A stretch of DNA of 64,000 nucleotides, taken from positions 124,001 to 188,000 of the forward strand of contig JAMXBD010000961.1 of NCBI GenBank assembly GCA_024138025.1, read 5' to 3'. The notes beneath the pieces were generated by a model. It was not told the DNA's origin, did no database searches, and worked only from the letters and a program-made list of their open reading frames with translations. The DNA is from Combretum micranthum (lineage: Eukaryota; Streptophyta; Magnoliopsida; Myrtales; Combretaceae). Below, piece by piece: positions 33,801 to 44,130 of this stretch (the stretch's first letter is position 1; each line of letters opens with the position of its first letter). The position numbers and the translations under genes are program-made.

Positions 33801-34430
33801 CTAAGACAAGCATAAAAATATTTCCATCTTTAGAAATATCATAATAATGATATTATCTCACATTAAATGCATGGTCCTAGCGATGTTGTCTCAAAATAGA
33901 ATTTTCACAAAACAATCTTTTATAGAAAGTTAAAAGTCAAGTCTATGGAAAATTTTCCTTTGGAATTTCAAATAAAATTGCAGATTTTAAGTTTGTTGTA
34001 AATGTGATATTTAACTAAGAAAATTTAAGGCTTTGTATTCATTTAAATCAATGAGTATCTTATTCTTATAATAAACTTCTTTTAAGTAATGATTTTTCTA
34101 AACATGAGTCTTTGTGTGTTTGGAGAAAATTTATTCTAAGTTGATTTAGTTTTTAAAATGTTTTTAAGTTTTGTCACATGAGAAAAATTAGGAAATTGTC
34201 TTGTTCTAAAATTTTATTTTTAACAAAAGATTGGTTCCTGCACTGTAAATAGATTTCTAGAAAAAATTTTATAACACATAATTATCAACATTCATGTTTT
34301 TGGAAAAATCTATTTTCACATGCTAGCAAGTACGATCATGTACGTGTATGAGCTTAAAATAGTAAAATGAATTTATGGCATAGACTTATGTCAAGAACAT
34401 GAGAGTTAGAAATAAATAAGAAAAATAGAA
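30858..34430. other. AT-rich intergenic region, no gene seen
   Basis: No coding domain recognised on either strand. It contains long T runs (about 31722-31741), poly-A at 33490, and LTR-like phrases such as AAACGACCATAACTTACTC (about 33599) seen in some chromovirus LTRs. Ends and target duplications could not be defined, so I do not call an element. Confidence 0.4.
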
Positions 34431-34439
34431 AGATATTAA

Positions 34440-34680
34440 AATAAAAGCATGGGAGTCTATGCTTGTCATTAAGACTCCCTTGGGACTTGAAATAAATCGA
34501 GTTACCATGTTAAATAAATAAAGCAAGCATAAGGAAATAAAATGTGGAAGTCTTATATCATTATCAATGCTTCCCAAGACATGAAATATTTATAGTCACA
34601 TAAATAAAGTCAAATAGAAAATATGTAAACATGGGAGTCTTAGATTTATTATTAAGGCTTCCCGAGATTTGAATTTTCCA
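34440..34680. repeat. Three imperfect direct repeats, spaced 85-100 bp
   Basis: A GGGAGTCT...ATTAAG/AATG-CTTCCC-GAGA-GAAAT phrase recurs at about 34450, 34547 and 34633, each followed by AT-rich sequence with AAATAAATAAA. Probably part of an old LTR. Confidence 0.6.
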
Positions 34681-36300
34681 GTCTTCTTCATTGTTGAAAT
34701 TGGATAAGTCCAAGACTAGAATTTAATTGGTCTTATTTAATAGCATGAAATAAATAAAAGTGCATGAAATAAAAGCATTAAATAAAGGATTTATATTAGT
34801 GATCATTTTAGGCTCTAAAAATATACATACTACATATACATATTAACATATAAGAAGTTAAGTTAGCAACATGAATAGTATTAGTACACAATAATCATGA
34901 ACATATATATTGGGATATGAGTATTATGTTGTTTTGCATTTTCATTCCCTAGCATGTGCGTAATGAGGATTTTACATGAAAAGCATGAACACACACACAC
35001 ACATACATTCATATCACATAATGTGGCATATAAGAAGGGTATAGTGTTTACCTAAAAGAGGAGTTGAAAGAAAATTTGTGAAGTTACTAAGAGGAGGAGG
35101 GGGCTCATGGCAATGGGGAGGGAGAGAGTATTTAAGAAATAAAATTGCAAAAATATTGTTATGTGGTGAAATAAGTGTGTAAGAAATGAAGGTATATTGG
35201 GGTATTTTATAGAGCCTTGTGGAAGGAAATTAAATATGATAAAATAAATGGAAAAGAAAAAGAAATAGAGGGGTGGGGGTGGGGTGGGTTTTGGGGTGCT
35301 AGTTTGGGTAGAGAGGAGAGTGAGTGAGTGATTAAAATTAATTTTAATAGAGAAAAGTAATAAAGTGTAAGAGAAGTTATCCATAAAGTAATATTAGAAA
35401 TGTAAAAATAAGAAATAGGTATGTTAGTTGTAAGAGATAGGTGTAAGATGAAGTAGAGAGAGATGAATAATAATGAATAGTAAACAAGACAATTAAATTA
35501 TCGATAATGATAAGATATAACTGTCATTTTTATGAGCCGTAAGAATTATATCTAATATTTTTATGAATTCTTATTATATTATGAGTATAGATTGTTTGTC
35601 GGGATATTTTACCTCGTTTTGTGTGTCAATGTCCTAATTTAAAATTGACTTCGTTTGGATTCAAAACAATTGAGTTTATGCCAAATATGATCATTTTAGG
35701 ATATATGACATATTTTCGGGTCATAATTCATATTTATTCTATTTTTAATATTTTAGGGTTTCAGGGGTAGTCTCATCGGATCTAGATTTTCTAGTACTTG
35801 ATAATGACCTAGATTGATTTTAGGTCCTGATTTCAATCCTAGCTCGAGGATTTATTTATCAAACTACTAAAAAATCGAGAGGTTTACATGACCAGTTCAA
35901 CCAAAAACTGATTTGCTAATAGGGATTGGCTCTCTTTTAAGGCCAATTCTAGTTGTACTAGGCCGAACTGGCCAGTGCAGTTTGATTTTTACATTAGTTA
36001 TTATAGTGGTAATTTAATGTCTAGGTATTATTCTTACAATCTCGGTCAACATTGACAATTGCTCTCATTTGTTCTTGATAATTACTTTAGGGTTGAGCTT
36101 ACATAGTAATTTTATTGATTTTCAATCTTTCAAATTGCCAATTAGATAATAGGATATTAGTTATTAGTATTAGTACTTAGAATCCTTGTGGGATCTACAT
36201 CTTATTGAATTTGTTATACTATGGTAAACATTAGGTGTACTAGTCTTACAATCAATGTTGGTGGGTATTGCAGAAATATCATTTCTACCAATTATTGATA
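34681..36300. other. Decayed LTR-like tract
   Basis: A (CA)n run at about 34990 is followed by TTGTCGGGATATTTTACCTC (about 35596) and a block at 36180-36275 (TCCTTGTGGGATCTACATC..., TTAGGTGTACTAG) with the layout of the 3' end of a plus-oriented gypsy LTR. Ends not resolved. No coding sequence. Confidence 0.35.
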
Positions 36301-37182
36301 ATCCATCTATTTGTTTTTGTCCTGTATTATGCTGTGTGAGTTCATGCTAGAGATGCTGAGGGACTGCTATTGTCATCAGGATTGGTTTAGTACGTCATGA
36401 ATAAATTAGTAAAATCTTGTTCAATTTGGCAAATGGAATTCAAATTCCAGTGATACGGCTAATAGTCAAAATCACAATAGAACGCTATTTACACTAATGC
36501 CCCTGCATATTGCTACGTCAAGAAAAATCAATATTAATTGCTTTAAGTACATGAATCTTAAAATTAACTTAACTCGCTTCTATGTCAATATTAAACTATC
36601 CTATTTCAGTTTACACTGATCCTTAGTATAATTTTTTTTTTTCATTCAAGATTTAATGGATAATAGTTCATGAAAAATCGTTATTGGCCAAATAACAGCG
36701 TTATACTCTTGAATTACATAAATAGAACAAGTAATTAATCAAAAGAATAAAATACAAAAGCGCTATAAGGTATTAATCCATCTATCATTTAAATCCCACT
36801 GCAAAATACTTGGTTTATCATGAAAATAGAAAAGCAACAATTAGATCCAAAATAAGAGACTAAACGAAAGACGCAGTACTTAAATCCAGTCTGTAGACGA
36901 GTTTATTGTTATTTCTTCCACTTGGGACGAAGGTGGGCCACGCTACACCGACTAGGGTTTAGAAAATTTAAGAGTAAGAAGATTTTTTTTTTTTTTTTTA
37001 AAACCCTTATCTTGGTATTATGAACAGATATAGAGACGCAAAAGCTCACCTCTTCATCGCACGTGTTTCTCGGCATGTCCTTGTATGCAACGGGGCAAGT
37101 GAAACTTCACATTTTCTATAGGTAAAATTTTACTAAATGGCATAAATAAATAAATAAATATATAAAACCAGAGCTGAATGTC
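36301..37182. other. Intergenic, no gene identified
   Basis: AT-rich with a T run at 36983-36999 and an (AAAT)n run near 37147-37162. Slightly GC-richer islands at about 36890-36960 and 37035-37110 could be exon remnants on minus, but no protein family was recognised. Confidence 0.3.
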
Positions 37183-37298
37183 CTATTCCATAAACGAGGA
37201 TAATGTCACTATTGCTCTCGACAATCCGCATTCAGGCTCGAAGTTCTCGTAAGACGTGCTACCGCTCTTCAGAGCATCACCTCCACTCGGAGTTCCCT
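37183..37298 (-). other. Possible terminal exon of an unidentified gene
   Basis: On minus, an open stretch of 37 codons follows a TATTATAG acceptor-like site and ends at TAG 37185-37183; it reads EGTPSGGDALKSGSTSYENF and on. It is clearly GC-richer than its surroundings. No family recognised; it may be chance. The open stretch at 38409-38669 lies upstream on the same strand. Confidence 0.2.
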
Positions 37299-38408
37299 CT
37301 ATAATATAGTCAATTCAACATTCAGCAACATTTATAAGCCGTCACACTATTACATTGGCATTGCCGTGAATAAACATTTGAGTTCCTTTCTACTCATCCT
37401 TCATTGAAATTTGAAGCACACTGTTTCAGTTAATAAAGTTGAATAGATGTACTTTTGCAATTGTGTATGATTAAAATTGAAGCAAATGGATCGAACAAAT
37501 GGCAGATCTAAAATTACGAATGCAATCCGGTGGGGAATAAATTATACAAAATCCAAATCCGTCTTGCTCCTTACAGGGTTTTTTAAAACTTGCTCTAAAT
37601 TTTATAGAGCTTTAAAACTTACCATCCATTCACTTCACTCAATAAATAATAGTATAATGGAATTTTTATTATCAAGGAATAAAAATATATATAATAAGAT
37701 TTTTTTTATTAATTTTTTATTTAAATAAGAGAATATTAGTGAAAAAAATCTATTTCATTATTGAACTGTTATTCATATATTTAAGTGATGAATGACTATT
37801 CAATATTTTTTATAATAGAGATTTCTTATGGAATGGTTTTTATGGTCAACAAAAGCAATAATAGCTATTTATAAAAATAAGATTATAATAAAATTATTGA
37901 TAATAAATCTATAATCTATTTTAAAACTTATAGGGTAATGGTTAAATCAGGTTGGTCAAGTGTCCTAGTATTACTCACCCAATTATATTCTTAAAAGAGA
38001 CCGGTGATATCAAAGGGCAGCCATGGATGGAGTAATAATGAGAGTGATGTGAGAGAGAAGTAATAAACTATGGCCGAGTAGAATTTTGCAGAAAGTGAAT
38101 AAATAATTATCTTATAATTTTTAATTGAGTATTTCATATATTGTAGGAATTAATATAATATTATCTTATTATTTCTTCCATATTTGGGTTTTTCATCGTC
38201 TTCCATAGTCTCGAAACTCTACCAAACAAAAAAATAAAAAATAAAAAAACCTAATAAATTTTTAAATCAGACTCAAACTTATCACAAAACCTTATAGGAC
38301 AATTGTGAGGTCCAACGGGTTAAGTACATTCAATAATCTCACGGTTGCTTTCCAATCTAAGGTTTAATATTGATGGCATCTGCAAATTTCTATCCATGAA
38401 GAGTTAAT

Positions 38409-38669
38409 CTATAACATTTCGACGAAAATGTCCCACTTTTCTTCATTATTGCTGATCACCATATTCCCCCCGAACTCTGGCAACACCATAATGTCAAGGG
38501 GATGCAAAAACAATGCTAAATTTACTTCCAAGTAATTAATGGGTACACCTGCTTTTGTATCAGATGATGCTTGAAGATAAGTATATCCGAAGTACTGATT
38601 TTCATCAGTTTGGTCCTCACCGAATCTAATATTACTACAACTACCACGTTTACTGATGTTTTGGTAGCA
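38409..38669 (-). CDS. Unidentified open stretch, possible gene fragment
   Basis: 86 codons without a stop on minus, from just after TAA (38672-38670) to TAG (38411-38409). Composition looks protein-like, not low-complexity: GEDQTDENQYFGYTYLQASS, GVPINYLEVNLALFLHPLDI, LPEFGGNMVIS, EEKWDIFVEML at the end. There is no ATG near its start, so it would be the last exon of a spliced gene, or a fragment. I do not recognise the family and it does not look like a retroelement domain. Neighbours are a foldback element to the right and the weaker open stretch at 37183-37298 downstream. Confidence 0.3.
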   Translation of the reverse strand, partial: CYQNISKRGSCSNIRFGEDQTDENQYFGYTYLQASSDTKAGVPINYLEVNLALFLHPLDIMVLPEFGGNMVISNNEEKWDIFVEML

Positions 38670-38834
38670 TTAATTGGGTGATCTCCGTTAAATGCGAAGT
38701 GTGTGGTGATGTAGATTGAAGCATATAAATGGATGTAAAAATTTAAATGTAGTTTTTATTTTAGAAAAAATATATACATGTAGATCTGAAAATGAAAAAG
38801 TTACGATACTATTCTAACCTTGTAATATAAAATA

Positions 38835-39200
38835 GGGATAATGACAAAAATAACACTTGAATTTTTGCAAAAATAACAATTAAGCACTTAAAGTTTGGTT
38901 TTAGATAATCTAATACATGAGCAAAGTTCTCGTTGATTTTTTTATACTTGAAGTGCATTTTTAACAATTTTTGTACCATACAAACTTTTCATAGATTTTT
39001 TTCATACCTCATTTCACTTAGTTCAAGTATGAAAAAAGTTAATAAAAACTTTATTCAAGTACTCAAATTATCAAAACCAAACTTCAAGCGTGAAAAAAAT
39101 CAATGAAAATTTATTCAAATACTAAATTGTTTAAAATAAAACTTTAGGTATCTAATTGTTCTTTTTGCAAAAGTTCAGGTATCAATTTCGTCATTAACCC
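38835..39200. mobile_element. Foldback/MITE with long inverted arms
   Basis: 366 bp. The left arm (GGGATAATGACAAAAATAAC... to about 38955) is complementary to the right arm ending CGTCATTAACCC, with roughly 75% match over about 120 bp by eye, including the shared phrase TTTTGCAAAAA-AACAATTA. A further repeat of the TACTTGAA-type phrase lies in the middle. The target duplication is unclear. No coding sequence. Confidence 0.75.
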
Positions 39201-39508
39201 AATAAATCATTTTATATTCTAGTCCTTTTTTTAACAAAATTGATCCATAAATTATTAAATGACTTGATTATATCATTGTAATCACACTATTAAATTACTT
39301 ATTATATTAATTTTTATATTTATATTAAGTTTAGATGATTTAAAAAATGTCCCATTAACATCATCCTACACGTTTCGTTTAGATGTGGGTGTGATGCAAA
39401 ATCATAATAGAAACTAAATAATTGTTATAGCATTAAATTTATATAATGCAAAAATGGAGAATGCCAATGGACTTGACCTTTTGAGTCGACCACGCACATG
39501 CCTCACTA
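39201..39508. other. AT-rich spacer, nothing recognised
   Basis: Between the foldback element and the MITE at 39512. No open frame or repeat of note. Confidence 0.4.
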
Positions 39509-39511
39509 TTA

Positions 39512-40215
39512 GACCAACTTTAATAGTAAAGAACTCTCTAAGGTTCATAGGGTGTCATGTCTCAAGGAACTTTGTATCATAAAAACCTCTTCATTTTATA
39601 CCCAATGATCTTTAAGATTGTTCTTTCATCCTTCTTTTTTAATATTTTTGTGGGTCCTACACTATGGTTACTTTTACCAATATCTTAATAATTTTAGTGT
39701 AAACAAAAAATGGTAAAATAAATTTGCAATATAAATATTAGATATATATTATTAATATTTAATTTTTGTCGTAAAAAATTTAATTAATAAATTTATCCAA
39801 ATTGCTCAAATAAAAAAAAAAGCAATTTGTTAATTTAAAACCGATACAAACTGAAGTACATTGACTAAAGGAGAAAAAAATAAAAAATAAAAATTGAAAT
39901 GACATATGAAATTTTAGAAGGATAAAAATACCAGAACGACCATCATCCGTATTTCTAGAAGAAGAAGTGAAAATAGAACGATCATTGCTTCTTTTTTCTT
40001 CTCGTTGTAATGTATTCTTTTCACAATTTGTTTTGCAATTTTGACTAACTAATCATTTGTAACATATAAAATATTTTGAGAAAAATAAAATATTAAAATA
40101 TGTTCATTTTCAGAGAAACGGCAAAAACCTAAGGTTCGTGCTTTAATGCGGAAGAAACTCTGCATGATTCTATGCCATGAAAAGCCGTGTTCTGGAACAT
40201 GCGTTAAAGTTGGTG
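39512..40215. mobile_element. PIF/Harbinger-type non-autonomous element, TSD TTA
   Basis: 704 bp starting GACCAACTTTAATAG and ending GCGTTAAAGTTGGTG (inverted), with TTA on both sides (39509-39511 and 40216-40218), the PIF/Harbinger duplication. Its left ~330 bp is a diverged direct copy of the end of the PIF/Harbinger element starting at 40383. The shared phrases include CTACACTA...TTTTACC and ATTAATATTTAATTT, in the same order. The open frame 40146-40334 on + crosses its end and is probably not a gene. Confidence 0.75.
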
Positions 40216-40248
40216 TTATTATCGCTTCTAGTGACATATATCGTATTA

Positions 40249-40331
40249 GGCCATCTTTAACGGAAGTTCCCTGGCGACAATTTCAACGCATATGGAACTC
40301 TCAGCTCGCTTCTTTAGCGTTAAAGAAAAAG
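40249..40331. mobile_element. Possible tiny PIF/Harbinger-type MITE
   Basis: GGCCATCTTTAACGG after TTA (40246-40248) on the left, and GCGTTAAAGAAAAAG before TAA on the right, partly inverted. Only 83 bp; low certainty. Confidence 0.35.
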
Positions 40332-40607
40332 TAAAATATGTGTCATAGTTCTTTGTCAAGCAACATTTCTTCACCTGTTTAAGCAATCTTTAATGCAAAG
40401 GAACTCATTTAGTCTCTAGACGTCATGTCAGCACCCTAAGAAGCTCTTCACTTTATTTTGAGGTTTTTTAAAAGAATTCTTTAATAATCTTTTAAGATTT
40501 TTATAGGTTCTACACTACTATTAATTTTACCTAATATCCTTATTATTTTACTAAAGGTAATTTTAATGTAAATAATAAAAAAAATTAAACAATATTGCAG
40601 TACAAAT

Positions 40608-40780
40608 ATTATATACATATACTATTAATATTTAATTTGTTATCATAGAAATTATAATTAATAAAATTTAAATTAATTGTTTGATTTAATGATATATGTA
40701 TATTATTAGTATTTAACTTATTACCATAGAAATTATAATTACTAAAATTTAAATTAATTATTTGATCAAACGATACTATT
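40608..40780. repeat. Tandem duplication of about 85 bp in the PIF/Harbinger subterminal region
   Basis: The phrase CATAGAAATTATAATTA-TAAAATTTAAATTAATT occurs twice, about 86 bp apart (near 40643 and 40729), each preceded by ATTA-TATTTAA-TT. Confidence 0.75.
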
Positions 40781-41049
40781 AATATGTCAAATTAGAAAAA
40801 CAATCACTTAAATTAAAGTGGATACGAATAGAAAATAACATGAGAAACTCCCTAAAAATATATCATAAAGAGTTGCACAGAATAAGCCATGCTAATTTCA
40901 TGAATAAAGTTTAGCCACAAATTTGAAAAACACTAATTAAAAAAAAAAGGAAAGAAAACCATGAATAATTAACAATAATTAAAAAACATCAGCTATTAAG
41001 CATTACTTAGTAGTTCCAAATCACTTATATACATGTTCAATCAAGTTGA

Positions 41050-42544
41050 CTTGCAGCTAATGATGCTTTGCTCTATCACGAAGCTGAAGATTGTTTTGAA
41101 GGTACGTTGCATAATTTGCAATATAATTGTGAGCAGTATGAGGCGTTGGATCACTAGTGACACCTATTTCATAATATGGAATTTCATAATTAAAGTTATA
41201 GTTATCATGTTCATCCCCAACAATCATATTATGTAGAATTATACATGTTGTCATGATTTTTCCTATAACATTTTAATCCTAAAAACGAGAAGATCCATAA
41301 ACCTATGAAAACAAGATTATGGGTCTGTTTGTTTTGGCTTTTTTCTGGTAGATACAGACACTTTTTCAAACTTTTTTCTAACAAATTATTTATCAAGAAA
41401 TAGATATAGATAAAAAAAAGTTGACAGTTCTCATCAAAAGATCAAATAGAACAAATATAGATAAAATTTAGATGCAAATCGGATATATTTACACATATCA
41501 TTTTAAAAAAGATACAGATACAGATGAAAAACAGACAATCCAAACAGACCCTATAGCACTCCGAAAGTTCATTCAACATCTTTTCTATGCCTTTCTTGGT
41601 GCTTAGCAAATAATTGCTCCTTTGGATCACATGGGTAAGATATAGATTTAACAAATGTTGACCATTTAGGATATATATCATCAGTGAGATAATATGCAGT
41701 GTTATAGCTTCTCTCATTGATGGCGTAGTTAGCAGGTGGAGCTCATCCCTCTAAAACATCATCAAATAAGGGGGATCATTCTAATACATTAATATTGTTG
41801 TTAAAATCCGGGACACCAAAAAAAGCATGCCATATCCAAGCATCATATGAGGCAACAAATTCTAACATAATTGTTGGACAACCATGATCACCTCAAGTGT
41901 ACATGCTCTGCCATGTGACTGGACAATTCTTTCACTCCCATTATATATAGTCAATGCTCCCTAACATACCAAGAAATCCACATTACTCAGCAACAACAAG
42001 TAGGCATTGAATATCCATAGGATTAGGCCTGCATAAGTACTCATTGCCAAAAAAAAGTAATGAGACCTTCAATAAATTTCTTCACACATTGAATTATTGT
42101 ACCTTCAGCCATTTTCCAATAGTCATCTAAAACATCATACACTACTCCATATGCCAGCATTCGAATAGTTGTAGTGCCCTTTTGTAGTGGTGAGGCACCA
42201 AGTTTACCTATGGCATCCCTCTTTTGTTTAAAAAAGGGAAAATAATCATGTAGTGCCTGTACAATGTGAAGAAATACAGCTTTCCTCATTTGAAATCCTC
42301 GTCAGAATTGTTCTTCACTGTATACCGAGATATCTGACAAGTAGTCATTATGTAAACAATTGTGACCTTCAGCACGACCTCTATTACATCTTCTTATAGA
42401 AGAAATCTCACATAACTTAGGGAACATTTAATATAAAGAATTCATTAGTTATGCCCGTGTAATCTCCGATTGAATTATCTCTTCAACTGCTTTATGGCCT
42501 TTTTTTGTGAACTCTGAATCAGAATCTGAGCTAGTTGTCAACAT
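41050..42544 (-). pseudogene. PIF/Harbinger DDE transposase (Plant_tran / ALP1-like)
   Basis: ATG at 42544 (MLTTSSDSDSEFTKKGHKAV), an early stop at about 42451, then the conserved N-terminal part with GHNCLHNDYLS, QALHDYFPFFKQKRDAIGKL and TIRMLAYGVVYDVLDDYWKM (about 42040-42350). The catalytic region follows: GMLGSIDYI with the first Asp, PTIMLEFVASYDAWIWHAFF, NNINVLE with the second, YYLTDDIYPKW and QERHRKDVE carrying the Glu. The end has TCIILHNMIVGDE (about 41205-41245). Several stops and frameshifts, plus a 231-bp MITE inside (41321-41551). By family knowledge it cuts and pastes the element together with the ORF1 protein. Confidence 0.9.
41321..41551. mobile_element. MITE inside the transposase gene
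   Basis: 231 bp starting GGGTCTGTTTGTTTT and ending AATCCAAACAGACCC (inverted), with TAT on both sides (41318-41320, 41552-41554). The subterminal ATACAGA/TCTGTATC phrases are also inverted. A three-base duplication suggests a Tourist/PIF-type MITE, but TAT is not the usual TTA/TAA. Confidence 0.8.
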
Positions 42545-42932
42545 GATTTTTAGGTGAGAGAAGAATAGTTTAGCTTTGAATGGAAATGGGATAAATGAAA
42601 GCGGATGATGAAGATGTGTTAGCTTGCCAATATTTATATACTTAAGGCTATTGTATAACGACTATTTTTTTACAATGGCTGCTTTTAAAGGATGATACAA
42701 CTGATGCTACATTACAACGGCTACTTTTTAAAAGATGATATGATTGATGCTACTTTACTATAGCTACATTTAGAAGATTATTTGACTAATGGATACTTGA
42801 AAACTACTCCCTAAAAAATTTGATTAAATTAATGGATGCTCCCAACGGTAAGTTATTAAAAATTAATGTTATTGATAGATAGTCTTATAATAGATAATTT
42901 CATCAATAGAACCTTACAATGACAATTCATTA
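42545..42932. other. PIF/Harbinger region between ORF1 and the transposase
   Basis: It has diverged repeats of a TACAACGGCTACTTTTAAA-like phrase (about 42655-42790, three copies about 55 bp apart). It would hold the transposase promoter; on minus a TATATAAATATTGG at about 42631-42644 is a candidate TATA box. Confidence 0.45.
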
Positions 42933-43176
42933 CTAGAAAATTACATGATTGTATTTGAGAATAAAACTAATGGTCAATTCTTTTTTGTTTTCCATAATTT
43001 CCTTGCGCATCTCTTCGATCCAATGCCTTTGTACTTCATCCATTGACGATGTATTGGTAAACATTATTGATCTTTCCCATTCTAATTGCTTCCAACATTT
43101 TCTGGGTTCACAAATTTCATTATATTTGAGTATGATCTCAGGTCTTTAACTATCTATACTACTCATATCTTCTAAC
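42933..43176 (-). pseudogene. PIF/Harbinger ORF1, C-terminal part
   Basis: On minus the frame enters from the copia insertion site and reads LEDMSSIDS, a stop, then EPRKCWKQLEWERSIMFTNT and QRHWIEEMRKEIMENKK, ending at TAG 42935-42933. This is the helical C-terminal region (No-apical-meristem-associated type) of PIF ORF1 proteins. The N-terminal part is at 52971-54209. Removing the copia element plus one CTAAC copy rejoins the two frames without a shift. Confidence 0.75.
43172..43176. repeat. Target-site duplication CTAAC, left copy
   Basis: Exact match to 52971-52975. Confidence 0.9.
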
Positions 43177-43717
43177 CATTAGGTTTTAAACAATTTATTA
43201 TTTGAAATTTACAGCGGAAATTAATAAAACCCTATAACAAGATCCATGTGTTTTTTATTAGATTAAGAGAATCGGAAATAATTTTAAAAATTATACCTTT
43301 ACTTGTAAATTTGTGACGAATTGGCATATCATATCTCTAGGAACCGCGACTCCGCAATTACTTCTACAGTATCCACACGAACGAATTTCCAATCAAATGT
43401 GGTGTGTGTGCTAGCACGTTGGAATGATTTTGAGAAAAGCTCACTAAATGGGGTCTATCGTGTTTTCTTTTCTTTTACATATTTCTTTATAAATTCTAAT
43501 ATGATGGCAAGGCATCGTTGACTCCTAGAGGAGACCATAGTGTTCTATTTATGAGATATAGTGTCATGGTTTACCTGCCATAATATATTAGAATTTCCAA
43601 AGACACATGTCTTATAAAATAATAATTTTTAATTAATAATTGTTTATTAATCTTAATCTTATTAAGATGAATAGATAATTAGATAGTATCCATATGGCCT
43701 ATGGCACATCACTAGCA
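43177..43717 (-). repeat. Copia 3' LTR (left copy)
   Basis: On minus it starts TGCTAGTGATGTGCC; the far end reads ATTAGG where the right copy has TTGGG, and the terminal CA has become TG on minus. The TATA motif seen in the right copy (TATAAATA) is mutated to CATAAATA here (about 43546-43553). Confidence 0.9.
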
Positions 43718-43730
43718 ATCTCTCACTTAC
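43718..43730 (-). other. Polypurine tract of the copia element
   Basis: On minus, GTAAGTGAGAGAT directly precedes the 3' LTR, as the AAGTGGGAGAT tract does in this copia type. Confidence 0.7.
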
Positions 43731-44125
43731 ACTAGGCCTGGACAATTCTCGATGGGCTTATTAAAATGACCCATGATTCGATTGATTCATTCTTTGTATG
43801 CGACCATGTAGGTTCACTTAATTTGGCAGTAAGTTTTTGAACATTTTAGGTCTATAAGACATAATTGGTCACTAGTAAGACATTATACTTACCCAAAATA
43901 AGTAAAGATCGATGATCTGATTCTATCTATGAACAGTCAGTTATTTAGTCTCTTTGTCACACGGTATCTTATGATTAAACATAAGTTATGGATCATTACA
44001 GTCTTATATTGTTTGATAATGTATTTCTTGATTCTAGAGTCTGACTGACTTAAACAAACGACCTTGATAACTCCTTATCAGTTCATTTGACCATGGACAT
44101 GCATTTCTCAATCTTACTCATTAAG

Positions 44126-44130
44126 GGGCC
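44126..44130. repeat. Target-site duplication GGGCC, left copy
   Basis: Exact match to 46017-46021, flanking the solo LTR. Confidence 0.9.

Noticed and set aside
34699..36273. Possible solo LTR with GAAAT flanks (TGGATAAG...GTATTGCA)
   Set aside because: The right end looks LTR-like, but the left border rests only on a 5-bp match within a wide search range, likely by chance.
40146..40334. 62-codon open frame on + (MRKKLCMILCHEK)
   Set aside because: Crosses the end of the MITE at 40215 and its target duplication; no family match.
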